Counted from the first letter of the stretch, positions 27,020 to 39,700 are shown. The stretch: DNA of 64,000 nt from Torreya grandis (GCA_037957365.1 JARHVA010002373.1:1892501-1956500), one strand, 5' to 3'. A program made the numbers and translations. Notes: generated from the letters alone by a model not told the origin.

Positions 27020-27514
27020 ATGATGAATTTTACCAATCCTAATAGGTTTCCCAAGACACGACTTGTCTCACCGATCATAGATGAAAGATATGTCCATGTT
27101 GCCACTCATATCACCAATTAGGGGACTCTTCCTCATTCATCTTCAATTTATAATCATTTGTTCTCACTAGAATATGAGTGTGATTTAGAGTACATAATAT
27201 AAATGATCCTTTTAATTAATGAATTCCATCAATATAGAGGAAAATACCCTTCAACAATTTATAGTATCATGATAGGTCCTCATATAGAAGAACCTTCTTT
27301 ACCCACCCCTACCTTCTCTCACATTTTTGGGGGAAACATTTTCTTTGCATCTCAACCTTTTCCTTATATTATGTCTCCTTCACACAAAATGACATATTAT
27401 TCTATGACTTATTCAACCTCTATGCCAATTATTTATATTAACATGGTAGGTTCAACTTCTACTGGTCCTCTTCAATATACCCATCCCCTTAACCATGCTA
27501 CTAGTGCAACTTCT
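27020..27514 (+). pseudogene. gag N-terminal part of a second gypsy element (interrupted)
   Basis: Coding-like plus-strand text begins near an ATG at about 27020 and includes an open stretch of 113 codons (27203-27544, whose end runs into the inserted LTR). It is rich in S, T, P and Y, like the variable N-terminal part of plant gypsy gag. It stops at 27514, where a chromovirus has inserted. The frame continues at 30759 if the insertion and one target duplication are ignored, through a run of A, T and S codons. Identification as gag depends on the downstream zinc-knuckle and protease text. Confidence 0.5.
27510..27514. repeat. Target-site duplication of the small chromovirus, left copy
   Basis: CTTCT precedes the LTR. 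The partner at 30754-30758 is CTTTT, a 4 of 5 match explained by one C-to-T transition. Confidence 0.65.
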
Positions 27515-27827
27515 TGCTACGCCCCTAACCTATCACATGTATGAGGATAGGTTTAGCTGACTTATGGCTTACTTATCCCTCTTTGATGTTATATCATTTC
27601 TCTATGCTTTCTTTTGGTTAGTAGGTCAGCCTATGGAGTAACCATGGCCTAGATAGACTATATATAGGAGGTAGTGGGTTATTGTTTATCATCATATTGT
27701 GAATTATGCTCTTATTGAAGCTTGTGGAGGTTGCCCCCTCAAAGTGGCTTATCTATTATCATATATTTCAGTCATATTTGGATCTAATTATGCTATTATA
27801 CTTTATTCTTGAAGTAATTTCATTACA
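27515..27827 (+). repeat. 5' LTR of the small chromovirus
   Basis: The repeat starts TGCTACGCCCCTAACC and ends ...TTTCATTACA, so it has TG...CA termini. It matches 30429-30753. Confidence 0.9.
27658..27668 (+). promoter_or_regulatory. Candidate TATA box in the chromovirus LTR
   Basis: CTATATATAGG lies mid-LTR and is conserved in the other LTR at 30574-30584. Position and sequence fit an RNA polymerase II core promoter; the start site is not determined. Confidence 0.5.
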
Positions 27828-27829
27828 AG

Positions 27830-27841
27830 TGGTATCAGAGC
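27830..27841 (+). other. Primer-binding site (initiator Met tRNA type)
   Basis: TGGTATCAGAGC begins two bases after the LTR. It is the classic complement of the 3' end of plant initiator methionine tRNA, used to prime minus-strand DNA synthesis. Confidence 0.9.
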
Positions 27842-28210
27842 TACGATTTGGGCAATCTTGTGGGCAAACCACCAATTTTTAAAATTTTGCGATATCTAAA
27901 AAAAAGTTGTGAATTTCTTTGCAATTTTTTACTGAAGGTGATAAATAATGAAATTAATCTTACATTAAAATTTTAGATCACTTGGATTTGTTTTAGAAGT
28001 TATCTCCATTTTATGGTTTTTCATAAAATTGCTCTATAGTGCGCAATTCAAAGAATTTTTCTGAGTTATTTACATTTTTGGAAAGCTTAGAATTTTTTTT
28101 CTAGGTTATGTTCTTTGTATATTTTTATTTTAGTCTAACACAAGTCAAAAATCACTTGGTCAAAGTTGGGTCAAAAGTGCCAATTAGGGTCAACATTGTA
28201 AAGCCTTTTT

Positions 28211-29796
28211 ATGGTAGGTCCACAAACTGGGGGCTAAGGAAAGGGTGCTAAAACTCCAGGTAAAAATCCTAAAAAGGAAGAGATGGAGTCAAAAGGGGGA
28301 TGTAATAGATCCTTTGTACCAGGAGTTTTTGACATAGATCACAAAGTGAGCCAGCTTGACTATTGTGTGTAAGGCATTCAAAGTGAGGTGCAAGGCATAA
28401 AATCTAATATGAAATCCATAAAAGATAGTTTGGTAGATATCATAATGACTTTGAAAAATAATCAGTCAAATCATCCACCTATCTCTATTACACAACCCCA
28501 CTAGGGTGGTTCTCCCAACTCGTCTACTTCAAACCCAACTACATGGCCATAGAGGAACCTGTTACCAAAGGTGGATATGTGCAAATTTGATGGAAAAGAT
28601 CCACTCAATTGGATAAACCAAATGGAGAATTTTTTTAATCTGCATCAGATCCCAAGTGGACAGAAGGTTACCATGGCATCCTTGTATCTTGAACTAGATC
28701 AATTCATTTGGTATTGATGGTTATGTGCTCAAAAGAAAAAGATGATTCTTAGTGTCACTTGGTCAATTTTTATAGAGATACAATTACACTATGGCAATAG
28801 TGTGACAGAGAATTACTTTAGCCAACTAGAAAAATTGTGATAGACTAGTTTCGTCAAGGATTATATTCACCATTTTCAGAACCTATCCTTACGTGTGGAG
28901 ACAATTTTTGAGGAGAACTTGAATGACTTATTTTTGGGTGGACTCATGGAACACATTCAACATGAGGTATGCATGTTTAATCCACTTAAGATTTCTAATT
29001 CTGTTATCATGGCATGCAGATCTAAGGAAAAATTCCTAGAAAATGAGAAGCAACCATTCACTCACTTCAAATATCATAGCATATCGACACCAACATTTCC
29101 TCCACCTACCAGATTGACCCCTCAAGAAATTGAAGAGAAGCGTGCAAAAGGATTATGTTTTGGTTGTGACAACAAGTGGAGAAAAGGACATAGATGTGTT
29201 GAGAATAAGTTATTCTACACTGAGGGATCCAATGAAGATAAAGAAGAAGAAGATGCCTCTAATGATGTTGAAGAAGAGATAAAGGAGGTACTTGAAGATT
29301 CCCAACCTATAATCTCTTTTCATGCACTTGAAGGTATTAGCACTCCAAAAAATCTTAAGGTGGTGGGTTTTCTCAAGCAACAGAAGGTGACAGTGTTGAT
29401 TGATTCAAGGAGCACACATAACTTCAACCATAAGTTCGCCACTTGATTGAACTGTTTCATCTACCCAGCACCAAAATTATAGGTCATGATTGTAGATGGT
29501 GGCATAATTAATTGTTTAGGAAAATGCCATAGTATTAATCTTGCTATGGGTGTGTACAATATCGATTCTCCTATGTTTTCTATTCCTATGGGTAGCATAG
29601 ACATTGTTTTGGGAGTCCAATGGCTCACAACCTTGGGTACCATTGAGATGAACTTCCATGAACTATTCATGCACTTTCATTATGAAGGTAGGAAAATTAA
29701 ACTACGTAGATTACAAGCAAAATCTCCACAATTGATTAGTTCAAATCAGATGACCAAGATGCTAAAAAAGGGGGCAAAGGGAAATATTGCATGATT
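28211..29796 (+). pseudogene. gag-protease frame of the small chromovirus, stop-riddled
   Basis: One frame runs from ATG at 28211. Gag text includes F-D-G-K-D-P-L-N-W-I (about 28577-28606), the G-L-M-E-H-I-Q-H-E segment near 28940, and the zinc finger G-L-C-F-G-C-D...G-H-R-C (about 29150-29200), typical of chromovirus gag. Protease follows in the same frame, with V-L-I-D-S-R-S-T-H-N-F (about 29392-29425; family D-S-G-(A/S)-(T/S)-H, with G changed to R) and I-D-I-V-L-G-V-Q-W-L (about 29598-29627). Longest open pieces are 28895-29446 (183 codons) and 29486-29794 (102 codons). The stops are mostly TAG, TAA or TGA one transition from CAG, CAA, CGA or TGG. Confidence 0.85.
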
Positions 29797-30442
29797 ATGT
29801 TCCATAGAAGCTCAACCCATACAGGCATCTACACATCCTAATCTACAGATGATTCTTCATGTGGAGGAGCACTTTCAACATCAACAAGAGGTTTTGGCTA
29901 TTTTGAGAGAGAATTTGGCCCTGGCATAAAATAGGATGAAGCAAAAAGTAGATCAATACCGTAGTGAGCAAAATTTTGAGGTGGGTGACTGGGTATTTGT
30001 TTATTCTTAGATTTACAAGTAGATGTCCTTAAAGCAACCTTAAAAGGATAACAAAATTGCTCCTAAGTATTATGGCCCTTATCAGGTTCTACAAAAAATT
30101 GGAAGTGTGGCTTACAAGCTTGAGTTACCTCATTCATCTCACATACACCCAATATTTCATGTGTCCTATTTGAAGAAGGTCATTGGATAGAAAGTTTCAA
30201 CCCAAACAGAGCTCCCAGAACTAGATGAATAAGGATGAGCCATTTTGGAACCAGAGAAGATCCTCCAAACATGTACTAAGAGGTTGAGAACTAGAGATAT
30301 TAGGGAATATCTGATCAAGTGGAAGAACTAGAGTAGTGAAGATATAACTTGCGAAGGTAAAGATTTTCTGCAACAACATCTAGAGTTGTTCAACATTGAG
30401 GACAACATTGGTTTGAAGGGGAAGGGCATGCTACACCCCTAA
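29797..30442 (+). pseudogene. Integrase C-terminal domain plus chromodomain, fused in frame after protease
   Basis: After a short RT-leading linker (to about 29856) the frame jumps into the integrase C-terminal region: L-R-E-N-L-A, N-R-M-K-Q-K-V-D-Q-Y-R-S-E (about 29935-29973), [41 protein letters not shown]. Then comes a chromodomain with R-E-Y-L-I-K-W-K-N and D-F-L-Q-Q-H, which in chromoviruses steers integration to particular chromatin. RT, RNase H and the integrase DDE core are absent between protease and this point, so this is an internal deletion that preserved frame. The stop codon TAA lies within the 3' LTR (30440-30442). Confidence 0.85.
30415..30426 (+). other. Polypurine tract
   Basis: GAAGGGGAAGGG lies two bases before the 3' LTR start. 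This is the expected place and composition for the plus-strand primer. Confidence 0.85.
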
Positions 30443-30753
30443 CCTATCACATGTATGAGGATAGGTTTAGCCAACTTGTGGCTTACTTATCCCTCTTTGA
30501 TGTTATATCACATTTCTCTATGCTTTCTTTTATTTAGTAGGTCAGCCTATGGAGTAACCATGGCATAGATAGACTATATATAGGAGGTAGTGGGTAATTG
30601 TTTATCATCATATTCTGAATTCTGCTCTTATTGAAGCTTGTGGAGGTTTCCTCCTCGAAGTGGCTTATCTATTATCATATATTTGGATATATTTCAATCA
30701 TATTTGGATCTAATTTTTCTATTATACTTTATTCTTGAATTAATTTCATTACA
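30429..30753 (+). repeat. 3' LTR of the small chromovirus
   Basis: The repeat starts TGCTACACCCCTAACC and ends ...TTTCATTACA. It carries a 12-bp duplication (ATATTTGGATATATTTCAA region) not present in the 5' copy. Confidence 0.9.
30574..30584 (+). promoter_or_regulatory. TATA-like box in 3' LTR
   Basis: CTATATATAGG is the counterpart of 27658-27668. Confidence 0.4.
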
Positions 30754-30758
30754 CTTTT
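30754..30758. repeat. Target-site duplication of the small chromovirus, right copy
   Basis: CTTTT is the partner of CTTCT at 27510-27514. The interrupted gag frame resumes immediately after it. Confidence 0.65.
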
Positions 30759-31760
30759 GCTACCAATGCTTCTCATACCACTAGTAATTTTTTTCTACCA
30801 ATTCTACTCATTCCACTATTTTAGATCATGATAATACTCATAGTACAACTCAAGATATTAATACTAATGCATCACACGTTACACATACTAGTCAAAATGC
30901 TACCCAAACTAACCAAATCCTATTATAAAAACTTAATCAAATGTATACCTTCCAAAATAATAACAAATATCAGATGATGTAGATGCAAAAATATCTCATT
31001 CATCTTCAAAACCAACCTCAAAAAGTTTCATAGGGAGCACAAAATATGAATACAAATATTAATCACTTCTTCCACCAACTAGTGATCTTCCCGAGAACAA
31101 CTTAGCCCAATTTATAAATTGAAAACAACTTGAAACTGAAACAACAAAAGATTTCATCAAATTATGGAAGAACTTGTCTAAAATGTTTTAGAATAATATG
31201 GTAGATGACAACCTCTTCCACATATTCACTAATGCTATATACCAAAAATTACAATATTGGGTTAGGACTCTCTCTCCAAGAACTTTAGAAGAAGCCCTTG
31301 ACCAAGAAAAATGAAAAGACTTCCTCATGCATCAATTTGAACCATCTCAACCTAAAATGGGCACTTGTAGGCTCATTAAGAATAAAAACTATAATACTAA
31401 TGATGGGGTTACTAAAACTTATGACACTATTCATAACATTCAAGTAATTTCTCCAAACAATGCTATGGAGCATGTTCCCCCTATAAACAACACTCATACT
31501 CCTACATTTTCTCAAACCAACCACACTAATGTGCACAAACCATTATTGCTAGTAGAGCCTCAAAAATGTTTTCCAAGACCTCTACCATCAGATCTTGACC
31601 CCCCTCATCCTATGAAATCATGTTATAATCCTAACAAATTTTATTGGTTTCACGCAAGGTAGGGCCACTCTCATGATACTTGTAGACAATTAAATAATAT
31701 TTATATGGATTTTATTCTTGGTCTAAACTTTGATCATGAAACCTATATTTGAAAATGTGG
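30759..31760 (+). pseudogene. gag C-terminal part of the interrupted gypsy element
   Basis: Continuing from 27514, plus-strand text includes L-F-H-I-F-T-N-A-I and L-S-P-R-T-L-E-E-A-L (about 31210-31300), matching the end of the plant gag capsid domain. Near 31618-31690 there is C-Y-N-P-N-K-F-Y-W-F-H-A-R, a stop, then G-H-S-H-D-T-C, a zinc-knuckle-like pattern with the GH...C half intact. An open stretch of 111 codons covers 31327-31662. Several stops are present. Confidence 0.6.
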
Positions 31761-32429
31761 TTATTAAGATTAACATGAGATGATTAGTTATTTTTATTGA
31801 CTAAAATCTAACACCTACGCATCACACCTCTAAACCATTTAGTGTCATTCAGGATACTTCCCCATCCCATCTAATTAAATTTGGACAAGAAGAACTTATA
31901 ACCATTCAACCACCACTCTCAACAACACCACATGATTATACCTCTCATACTATCTTTACTCTTACCCCAATATCCACACAACAAGATAACATTCCCTAAT
32001 TCTCCAATAGTATTAATTCAACCCAACCATAATACCAACCATCCCATTACCTAAAGTAAATCAACCCAAACCAACTACACCCTATCAACACAAGTTCAAT
32101 TTCACTTCCAACCCTCCTTCCCAAGAGCTCTTGAAACATTATGCACCTACAACTACCTAACCTCTAATGGGTTATGATGAATGGGATCCAATTGTGTAAC
32201 TTTCTCATCTCCCATTTAAAATACCTTTCTTAGAATTAATGTGAACTTCTCCCTGTCATTGAAACCATCTAATGCAATTGTTGTTTGAAATGATCATCCC
32301 TAATCCTCCTTCGATAGGATGTGAAGATACCTTATCTAGATCTGAAGAGATTATAATTTAATAATGTAAAGAGACGTACATACATGTTGATGAAATAGTT
32401 GACACTTCTCTTTCACTTAAGTTCCCTAT

Positions 32430-32800
32430 CACTTTCATGATTCCTGACAAGATATTGCTACATGCAGATGATCCTCCTCTATTCATTAGCATCTAAATTA
32501 GTGATATCCAAGTTAAATGTGCCTTAATTGATGAAGCTTTATGTACTTACATTACCTCCCTTAAATTCATTAAGACACTTTGATATTCTAAATGCAACCT
32601 CAAATATACATGTAGCACATCATGAATATGATAGAAAGTAAATGATTCCTATAGGTTGTGTTTGGCTTCCCATTACCATTCCTCCTATCACTATCTATGT
32701 GAAATTTATGATCTTTAATTTTCAATTTTATTACAACATCTTACTTGGTTGACTTTAGACTCATTATATGAGCAATTTCCTCATTTGCATGCCAATGTGT
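32430..32800 (+). pseudogene. Aspartic protease of the interrupted gypsy element, decayed
   Basis: The plus strand reads L-F-I-S-I, V-K-C-A-L-I-D-E-A-L (about 32515-32545, where the family has V-L-I-D-N-G-(S/A)-(A/S)) and Y-Y-N-I-L-L-G (about 32730-32750, the LLGxPW end). The active aspartate is kept but the following N-G has become E-A. No RT follows. Confidence 0.55.
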
Positions 32801-32999
32801 CAAATTCCCCCATAATGGAGCTATTTACAAGATTTAAGGAGACACAAACCCTTATAATTTTAAATAATTTCAAGAATGTGGTATATTTTAAATTCCTACC
32901 CTTGAACTTTTGCCTAGTATCCCATTTAGGGAATCATAACTCTTTAATTATCTATTCAATTCCACTTGAGGTTATAATGGTCACCCTAAATTAATTGGG

Positions 33000-34400
33000 A
33001 ACATTCCACATAACCTCCTAGATTTTGATGATGATGAGCCAGATGAGATTAGCCTCAAGATTAAACCTCTAATCTCTCTCCTCATATTATCACCCAACTT
33101 CTTCCTTTTTTAAAATCTCAATCCCGTCAACCACATACCATTGATATACCTATTATCTTAACCAAGACTAGACATTCTATTTATCACACATCCTTAGTTA
33201 ACAAAGTCATTCCTACATGTAACATCAACTTGCATACACCTAACTATGATCGTGGTTATGATTTAGACAACCCATTTTTACTCAAATTAATCTAATCTAG
33301 AAATACTAAAGTTTTTTGATATTATTCTTCTTTATTTTAATATTTTCAATCATTCCTTCCTTTAGAGTACATAATCTTAGTCTTCTTATTATTTATCACA
33401 GGGTAGAGATGGAACACTCACATGGCACACCTCTAATTATAATAGAGCCCCTCAGGAGTATGTTCATGGATCATGTCATGATATACCCTTATCACTTTTC
33501 TAAATACTAGGATTATTATAGTTTACTTCTTCCAGATATGATAACAATTGTTATTAAACCTGCTTCATGGCTATCCTCACCCTCAATTGAGCCTAGTCTA
33601 GTTTTTGCTCTATCTTTACCTTCAGATGAGCCTAATTTAGTTTCTATTCTAGTTCTACCTTTCCTTGGTCATGACCTTATTCATTTATCATATCTTGATC
33701 CCATGTCTATCTAATGGGCCGATCAACCTTATTATGATATCCAATTTTTTTTTGGTCATTGGACCAAAGATTTCCAATTATATCAATCACCCCCAGCTTC
33801 TCCTTTCACCTCTTCAGCTAGTAGGCTTCCAAAGCCTACTAAAAAACTTATTTATTGATTCAATGAGATAGATAATCACTTTTCTATTCATTATCAAAAA
33901 TTTGGGAAATATATTAACACATTACATCCACCTAATGCTTAGCCCAAAGATAAAGCCATACCTCCTCTGAATCTAGTACTAGAGTATATCCTTAAATATG
34001 GGGAAGTATACCATCTTTGGAACTAGTGTGGTATACATCATACCAATTATTGCTACATTATCTAGCACCACCTTCATAATTTTCTACAACTGACACCCAT
34101 ATTAGTCATTCCTCCTTCTATAGGTTACACACGTAATAAGGTTCCTCCTTCTCTATAGGTTACACCCCCTTCTTACCCCACATATATTATTCCAATTTAT
34201 ACTCCCATTAATTTCTTTTAGTATCTTATGCACAATATCCCTCATGAGCATTAATCTTCATCAACTACACCTACATTTTTAGTTGAGTAGATTTGGAAGG
34301 AAGTCTTTAAACAACTTTCCATGAATATCAATGAGACTCCAGCTACTGTTATAATTCAACTTTAGAGAGATATTTTGGATGTCATGGATAATATTTGTGG
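33000..34400 (+). pseudogene. Post-protease decayed coding-like text, function unknown
   Basis: The plus strand gives an acidic D-D-D-E-P-D-E segment near 33025. Around 34005-34075 it gives G-E-V-Y-H-L-W-N then a stop, C-G-I-H-H-T-N-Y-C and H-H-L-H-N-F, a cysteine/histidine-rich stretch that could be a zinc knuckle. A final segment at 34285-34440 is I/V/L-rich. None of it resembles RT, RNase H or integrase. It may be an extra frame of the same element or another repeat. Confidence 0.3.
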
Positions 34401-36712
34401 TCAAGTTTATCAGTATTTGTTAATACATCATGGTGTTATTTCACATTTTTATTTTTTATGGTTTGGATTGGATTTGTGATCCATTTTTATCTATCTTATA
34501 CACTTGCTATGTGTCAAACTTGGTTTCCCTTATCTATTTTACATGGATCATCATATTATGATTTATATGTTTTATATGGTTTTATTACCTTCATATTTAT
34601 TATATATTCTTATCATTATTTTCATGAATTCACACTTATGTTTATGAGTTCACTTCTTTCATGGAATTTTTTTTTTACAATGATTGTTTTCTATCTTATC
34701 TCACTGAAAAATTAGATAATTATTATTATGACTTGGTTATGCAAACCTTGATTCCCTTAGTAATCTCTCTCTACCATATGATTAGTTAGAAAACAAGACT
34801 TCTCATTTCACTAATACCATATACTAATCTATTTTGAGATCTCATTTCTTCTTTTATTTTTCCCTTCACATACTAAGCATACATATTGTTGAAACTTGAG
34901 ATTACATATTGGTTCATAGGTAAGTCTAAGTGTTTAGTCAGTCATATCTTTAGATACCTATCCTCCTTTAAACTAAAGTCTAAATCTCATTCATGTGTAT
35001 TAATTATATCACTAATGTTGATTATTCCAAATCTATATGGAGGAGGAATCATAATCCATAAAAAAATTAAAGTCCAAATCATTTAAACAAAATGCAATGA
35101 TTCAAAAAGGTAACATATAAATTCAAAAGTTTAATTACACTATAAGATGTGATTCATAACACATATCTTATCTCCAATTAAAGATCAAACTTCATAGTTT
35201 TCCTCATGATAAAGATGAGGTCCATTAGGGTGCGATAGGCTAGTAGATTGGGATAGGAGGATTAAAAAAAAAATCTATCGATGTTACCTACTTTCTCACA
35301 CAAGTACCCAATCTTCACAGTAGATCGATGACTTTGTAAGAGGTCCTAAGGAATGGGGAAGATGTTATGATAAAGTAGGTCCATTTTAATTTTCTTGTTC
35401 ATATAAACTTCATGAGTTGATCTTAGTATCTCACTTATTTTCCTATACAACTTTGTGCTTATTGTGAGTGGGTATCCTTTGTATTTTGATGGTCACTAGA
35501 CTCTTGATGTCTCTTGTTTTGTACCTAGTATGCCTCATGTTTTCTAAGGTCTTGTCATAGATGCCTATGCTATGTTTTTTTACATTCCATCATTCATTAC
35601 AACATTCCTAATATTTTTCCTTGATAAATATTGTTTTGTTAACTGATCATTCCTCCTAGGGTTTCCCTTTGTGAGTTTTAGTGTAAGACCATGGATAGGA
35701 CCAAGCTCTCCTCATAAATTACCATAATAAAACATTTCCTTATTTTTTCCCTTATTATAATTCAACTCATTATTGTTTTCCTTGTGAGTTAAAATGTAAG
35801 ACCATGGATAGGACTAATCCCTCCTCACAAATTACCACACTATAAACATCTTTTAAATTATTCCCATAGTTATTTCCATCTTATTGGTGTTCCCTTTATG
35901 AGTTACAATGTAAGACCATGGATAGGACTAGGCCCTCCTCACAAAATATTCCAATACCCAATTAATATTGTAACCAAGTCACAATTAAATTACATGCATC
36001 AATTTTTATATCGTGTATCTATCATAAAAAATGATATAAATAGTGTTCTATATCAAAAACTTAAAACAAATTCCAAAAATTTCTCATTAGTGCTGATATT
36101 GCCAACCATAGTCTCACCATTTGCTTATCTACTGAGCACCTCCTCCATTAGATGCCTCCACACTGATGAAAAATTAGGAGTCGCCACCTGGGAACATTGT
36201 GGTCCCCTCCTCATTAGCCTCTCTATAGACCAACTATGTTTTGTTTCCACTTTAGGATCCCCCTATGTGACAACTAGTGCCTATGTCTCCCTACATCGAT
36301 GGTGTCTCCATCTCTAGTGAGCTCATGGTATCCATTGTCAACTTTGATGTGGTCCCTATTGTGCTCCCACATCTCCCACATACACATCCATGACATCATC
36401 TCATCTAGGCCTTATTTCCTCTTGCTATCATGCTTGACTGGCCCATATTCTATATCATTGAGTCCTAATCACTAGTATCTTGATAGCTATCCCTGCACCT
36501 CCTCTCCCTCTTGAGTTTCTAACATGTTATGACAAATAAGAATGAACTATTACAAGGGCTACTAGATGTGGAAGTCCCAATTTTTTGGGTACATAATCCA
36601 CTGTATGAGACTAGACAAACTAGGAAAAAGATGAAATACCTAGCTATAGCCTAACAAACATGAGAATTACATACTATAATAGTTATATGCTCATAATTCA
36701 ATTTATTTCTTT

Positions 36713-36714
<2 letters not shown>
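34401..36714. other. Unrecognised stretch with a 113-bp trimeric repeat
   Basis: No family motif was found. It contains the trimer at 35659-35995 and a 139-codon open stretch (35898-36317) that starts inside the third repeat unit and has no recognised homology; I treat that frame as chance until shown otherwise. Near 36170 the word GGAGTCGCCACCTGGG resembles the sequence beside the LTR at 52321-52335, but no LTR was identified there. Confidence 0.4.
35659..35995 (+). repeat. Tandem repeat, about 113-bp period, three copies
   Basis: The core TGTAAGACCATGGATAGGA occurs at 35682, 35795 and 35909, with spacing 113 and 114. Each is preceded by a CCTTTGTGAGTT-like word and followed by CCCTCCTCACAAATTACCA-like text. 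The copies are moderately diverged. Confidence 0.85.

Positions 36715-36743
<29 letters not shown>
36715..36743. repeat. (TA)n microsatellite
   Basis: About 14 TA units. Confidence 0.95.
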
Positions 36744-39700
36744 TCTAATGATTCTTTTTATTGAATCCTTGTAGGTGCCCATATGTAAGGGTTATGAAGT
36801 CGGCCAAAAGCAAAGTTATCAAAACAAATATACCGTTGTCATATTATATAATGGAAACACATCATAATCCATAAAATAATAACAATTACAATGACACTAA
36901 TTATCATCTAAACACCAATCTAAACCATTTCAACATATCCAAGAATAAATTAATCAAACATAATGAAATTAAAACAATCATGCATTTTATTGTTCTACAT
37001 GGTGTGTGTTGGGTTCATTGTCAAATCTCAAGACCTCCAACATATTCATCTACAACACCCTCCTCGATGATACTCTCCATCTACATATGTCTAGAGAGTA
37101 GACTTTATCTTACATTCACCTCAAAAATTCAAATAGTTGTTATCCTATTATCATTATAATCAATACAAAATACTGCTAAAGTACCATAATACTGAATAAG
37201 CATAATCCACATGAATATGAAACTCATATACATCTAAATAATCAAGTAATGAGTCACAAAAAATAATCATTACATGTCTATCCATACATAAACATAAATG
37301 AAAATAGTTTGATACAGTAGTAATTAAACAACATTAACCCCATAATATCTGTTTAATAAGAAAATCAAGTTTAGTGAGAAAATTGAGATGTAATAGAAGT
37401 GATAATATTAACACATTTACTTAACTAAAGTAGTGTCATGTCCTTGACTACCTATCACATGATATATGCCAAGGCTATATGGTGGTGAAAATACCCTATA
37501 TTTCCCTAACTAAATGAATATAACCCAACATGATACCTTGCATGCTCATCACTCTATATTCAAACTTCCAACTGGTCATGTAATATGATCTATTTACTAC
37601 TGTTGAGGTGATAATACTAATGGTCCACCTCCCCCCTCTACTTATGCCAGTCTCTATTTTATATTTTATCATCTCACTAACCTAGGTCAATGAGGTCACA
37701 CCACAGGTACCTCAGATGGAACTTCTTTCCCTCTAAAGTCATACTACTCTTTAGCATGGTAGGTATAAAATGTTGCCACTACCAAAGGAACCATTGGGTT
37801 TGTAAGTCCTAAGTATCTAGAATCACACCTATCAATCATATTACCCTATCATCCACATTTGACCTTATTATTATATTATTGTTAATCACAATTTACATAA
37901 ATCTGCAATACCTCGATATGTCATATATATTATCTAATCTCTCTTTATGGTTTATAATGTTGGTGTGTGTGAAACCACTCATACCCATTGATATCATGCC
38001 CATATCCTCACTCATGGGACAATATCATTTATCACATGACATAAATCATCAAGTTTATACATGGGTAACCTCTCATAAATCCAACTATGAAAAAGGATGA
38101 TCAGTTCCATAGTCTTTTGACCCCTACTTAGAATATTTTAGAAATCTTACACTAATGGCACCTATATGAATGATACTAGATCACATAATGTACCTTTCTC
38201 TAGCACTAGGTGTGACAAAAATCTATGATGTACAATAAAAAAATCCCCATTTGATTTATGATATATCACACATGTTGTCATAATCCTAATCAAGGCCTTT
38301 TGAGTGTCTAGAAAAATTGATATATACACATTAAATATTCATATGACCAATGAATATTGGTCGTACCTATTGGAGCCAATAACCTACCAAGCTAAGGCTC
38401 TCCTCCCATATATACTATCTAGGGTATTGAACATAAGTAATGTGTCCATGATCTATAACCCCAGTATTGCATGTACATACTGCAATATAATGATCAACTC
38501 TATTATTTCCCCATCCATCACCTATTTGAATGTGTCAGTCAACCTCTCCCATGCCCTAATAAACATGGAAAAAAGATCCATGTTTAGAGGTATCTGACAC
38601 ATATCCATGGTTCTACCAAACTAAAGTGCAATCAATTATGCTCAATCAAATGTTGATAGTTTCTCCAGTAGATCATATACAACCATATCACATCTAATAG
38701 TCTCCATATTCTCCATCATCTTAACAAAATATCAAACAAAAAATCACACCTCAATTTTTCATCCCAAAATATGAAATAAATGCATAAAATCATTAAAAAA
38801 TAGATAAATTGACATTTTTCATCATTTTCTATTATATCTACCATGTATCATACTATATTTACCATACTTACTTTCCCTACTATATTGACTTAATAGTACA
38901 GTATCGACTATCATTTTAGCCTACTACATCAGCTATACACTACTGTATCAGCCATACACTATTGTATCAACCATGCTTAGCTTCATTTACTAATACATTG
39001 GATCATATGTCATTAGCCATCTTGGTTAATTTCCCATTACATCATTTATGATATATGACATCAACTAACTTAGTTAATTTCCCACTACATAGGCCATACC
39101 TAATGACATCAACAAACACTTTGTCTAACTACATCAACCACATCCTACTATATATTCTAGGTAAATTTCACCCTATTTATAAACTATATAAGCCTAGTTG
39201 TTATAGTTCAAAGAACACGGTGAATTTTATCTCAACCTTTATAAATGCACTTGGCTTGGTTTTCAAATTTATGCTGTCTACCTATTATTTGTCCCATTTT
39301 TAGCAATATTTTTATGCTTATTGGGGTAAATTCCATTACACAAATTTACCTCATAACTTAAATTTCCTAAATCAAGTTCATTTTATCCCAAAATGATAAA
39401 AATGGACCATTAAGGCATTTCATACATGTATGACTCTAGTTATGGTAGTGATGTGTCCACCAACATGCCTACCTCCTTGCCTATGAGCCATGATCTCTCA
39501 AACTGATAAATTTAGATACATAGATCTCTAATTTCCAAAAACAACAAATGTGCAAATGAGTAAGTTTTTCACCTTGTTATATTAATTTAAAAAAAATTTC
39601 AGCCTTCATTTATTTATCAATAGATTATGTTTTTCTCCCATATCTTTGTTTGTGTATGTGCTTTTCACAAACTGAAAGAAGACTTAGACTCTTGGAAAGA

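Larger units (their letters stand above)
27515..30753 (+). mobile_element. Internally deleted chromovirus (Ty3/gypsy, Tekay/Del- or CRM-like), 3.24 kb
   Basis: This element has both LTRs (313 and about 325 bp), an initiator-Met-tRNA-type primer-binding site, gag with a zinc knuckle, protease, then directly the C-terminal end of integrase with a chromodomain, and a polypurine tract. RT, RNase H and the integrase core are missing. The whole coding part from the ATG at 28211 to TAA at 30440-30442 keeps one frame, with roughly 18 in-frame stops and no net frameshift. By eye the LTRs differ by about 6% plus a 12-bp indel. It lies inside the gag of another gypsy element. Lineage is inferred from the CxxC...GHxC gag finger and the integrase C-terminus; the subfamily is uncertain. 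Confidence 0.88.

Noticed and set aside
36160..36182. GGAGTCGCCACCTGGG, which read on the minus strand resembles the primer-binding-like sequence of the 8.3-kb element
   Set aside because: Only about ten bases match and no LTR was found beside it, so I do not call a primer-binding site.
35898..36317. A 139-codon open frame on the plus strand
   Set aside because: It starts within a tandem-repeat unit, has no recognised domain and an irregular composition. A search would be needed before calling it a gene.
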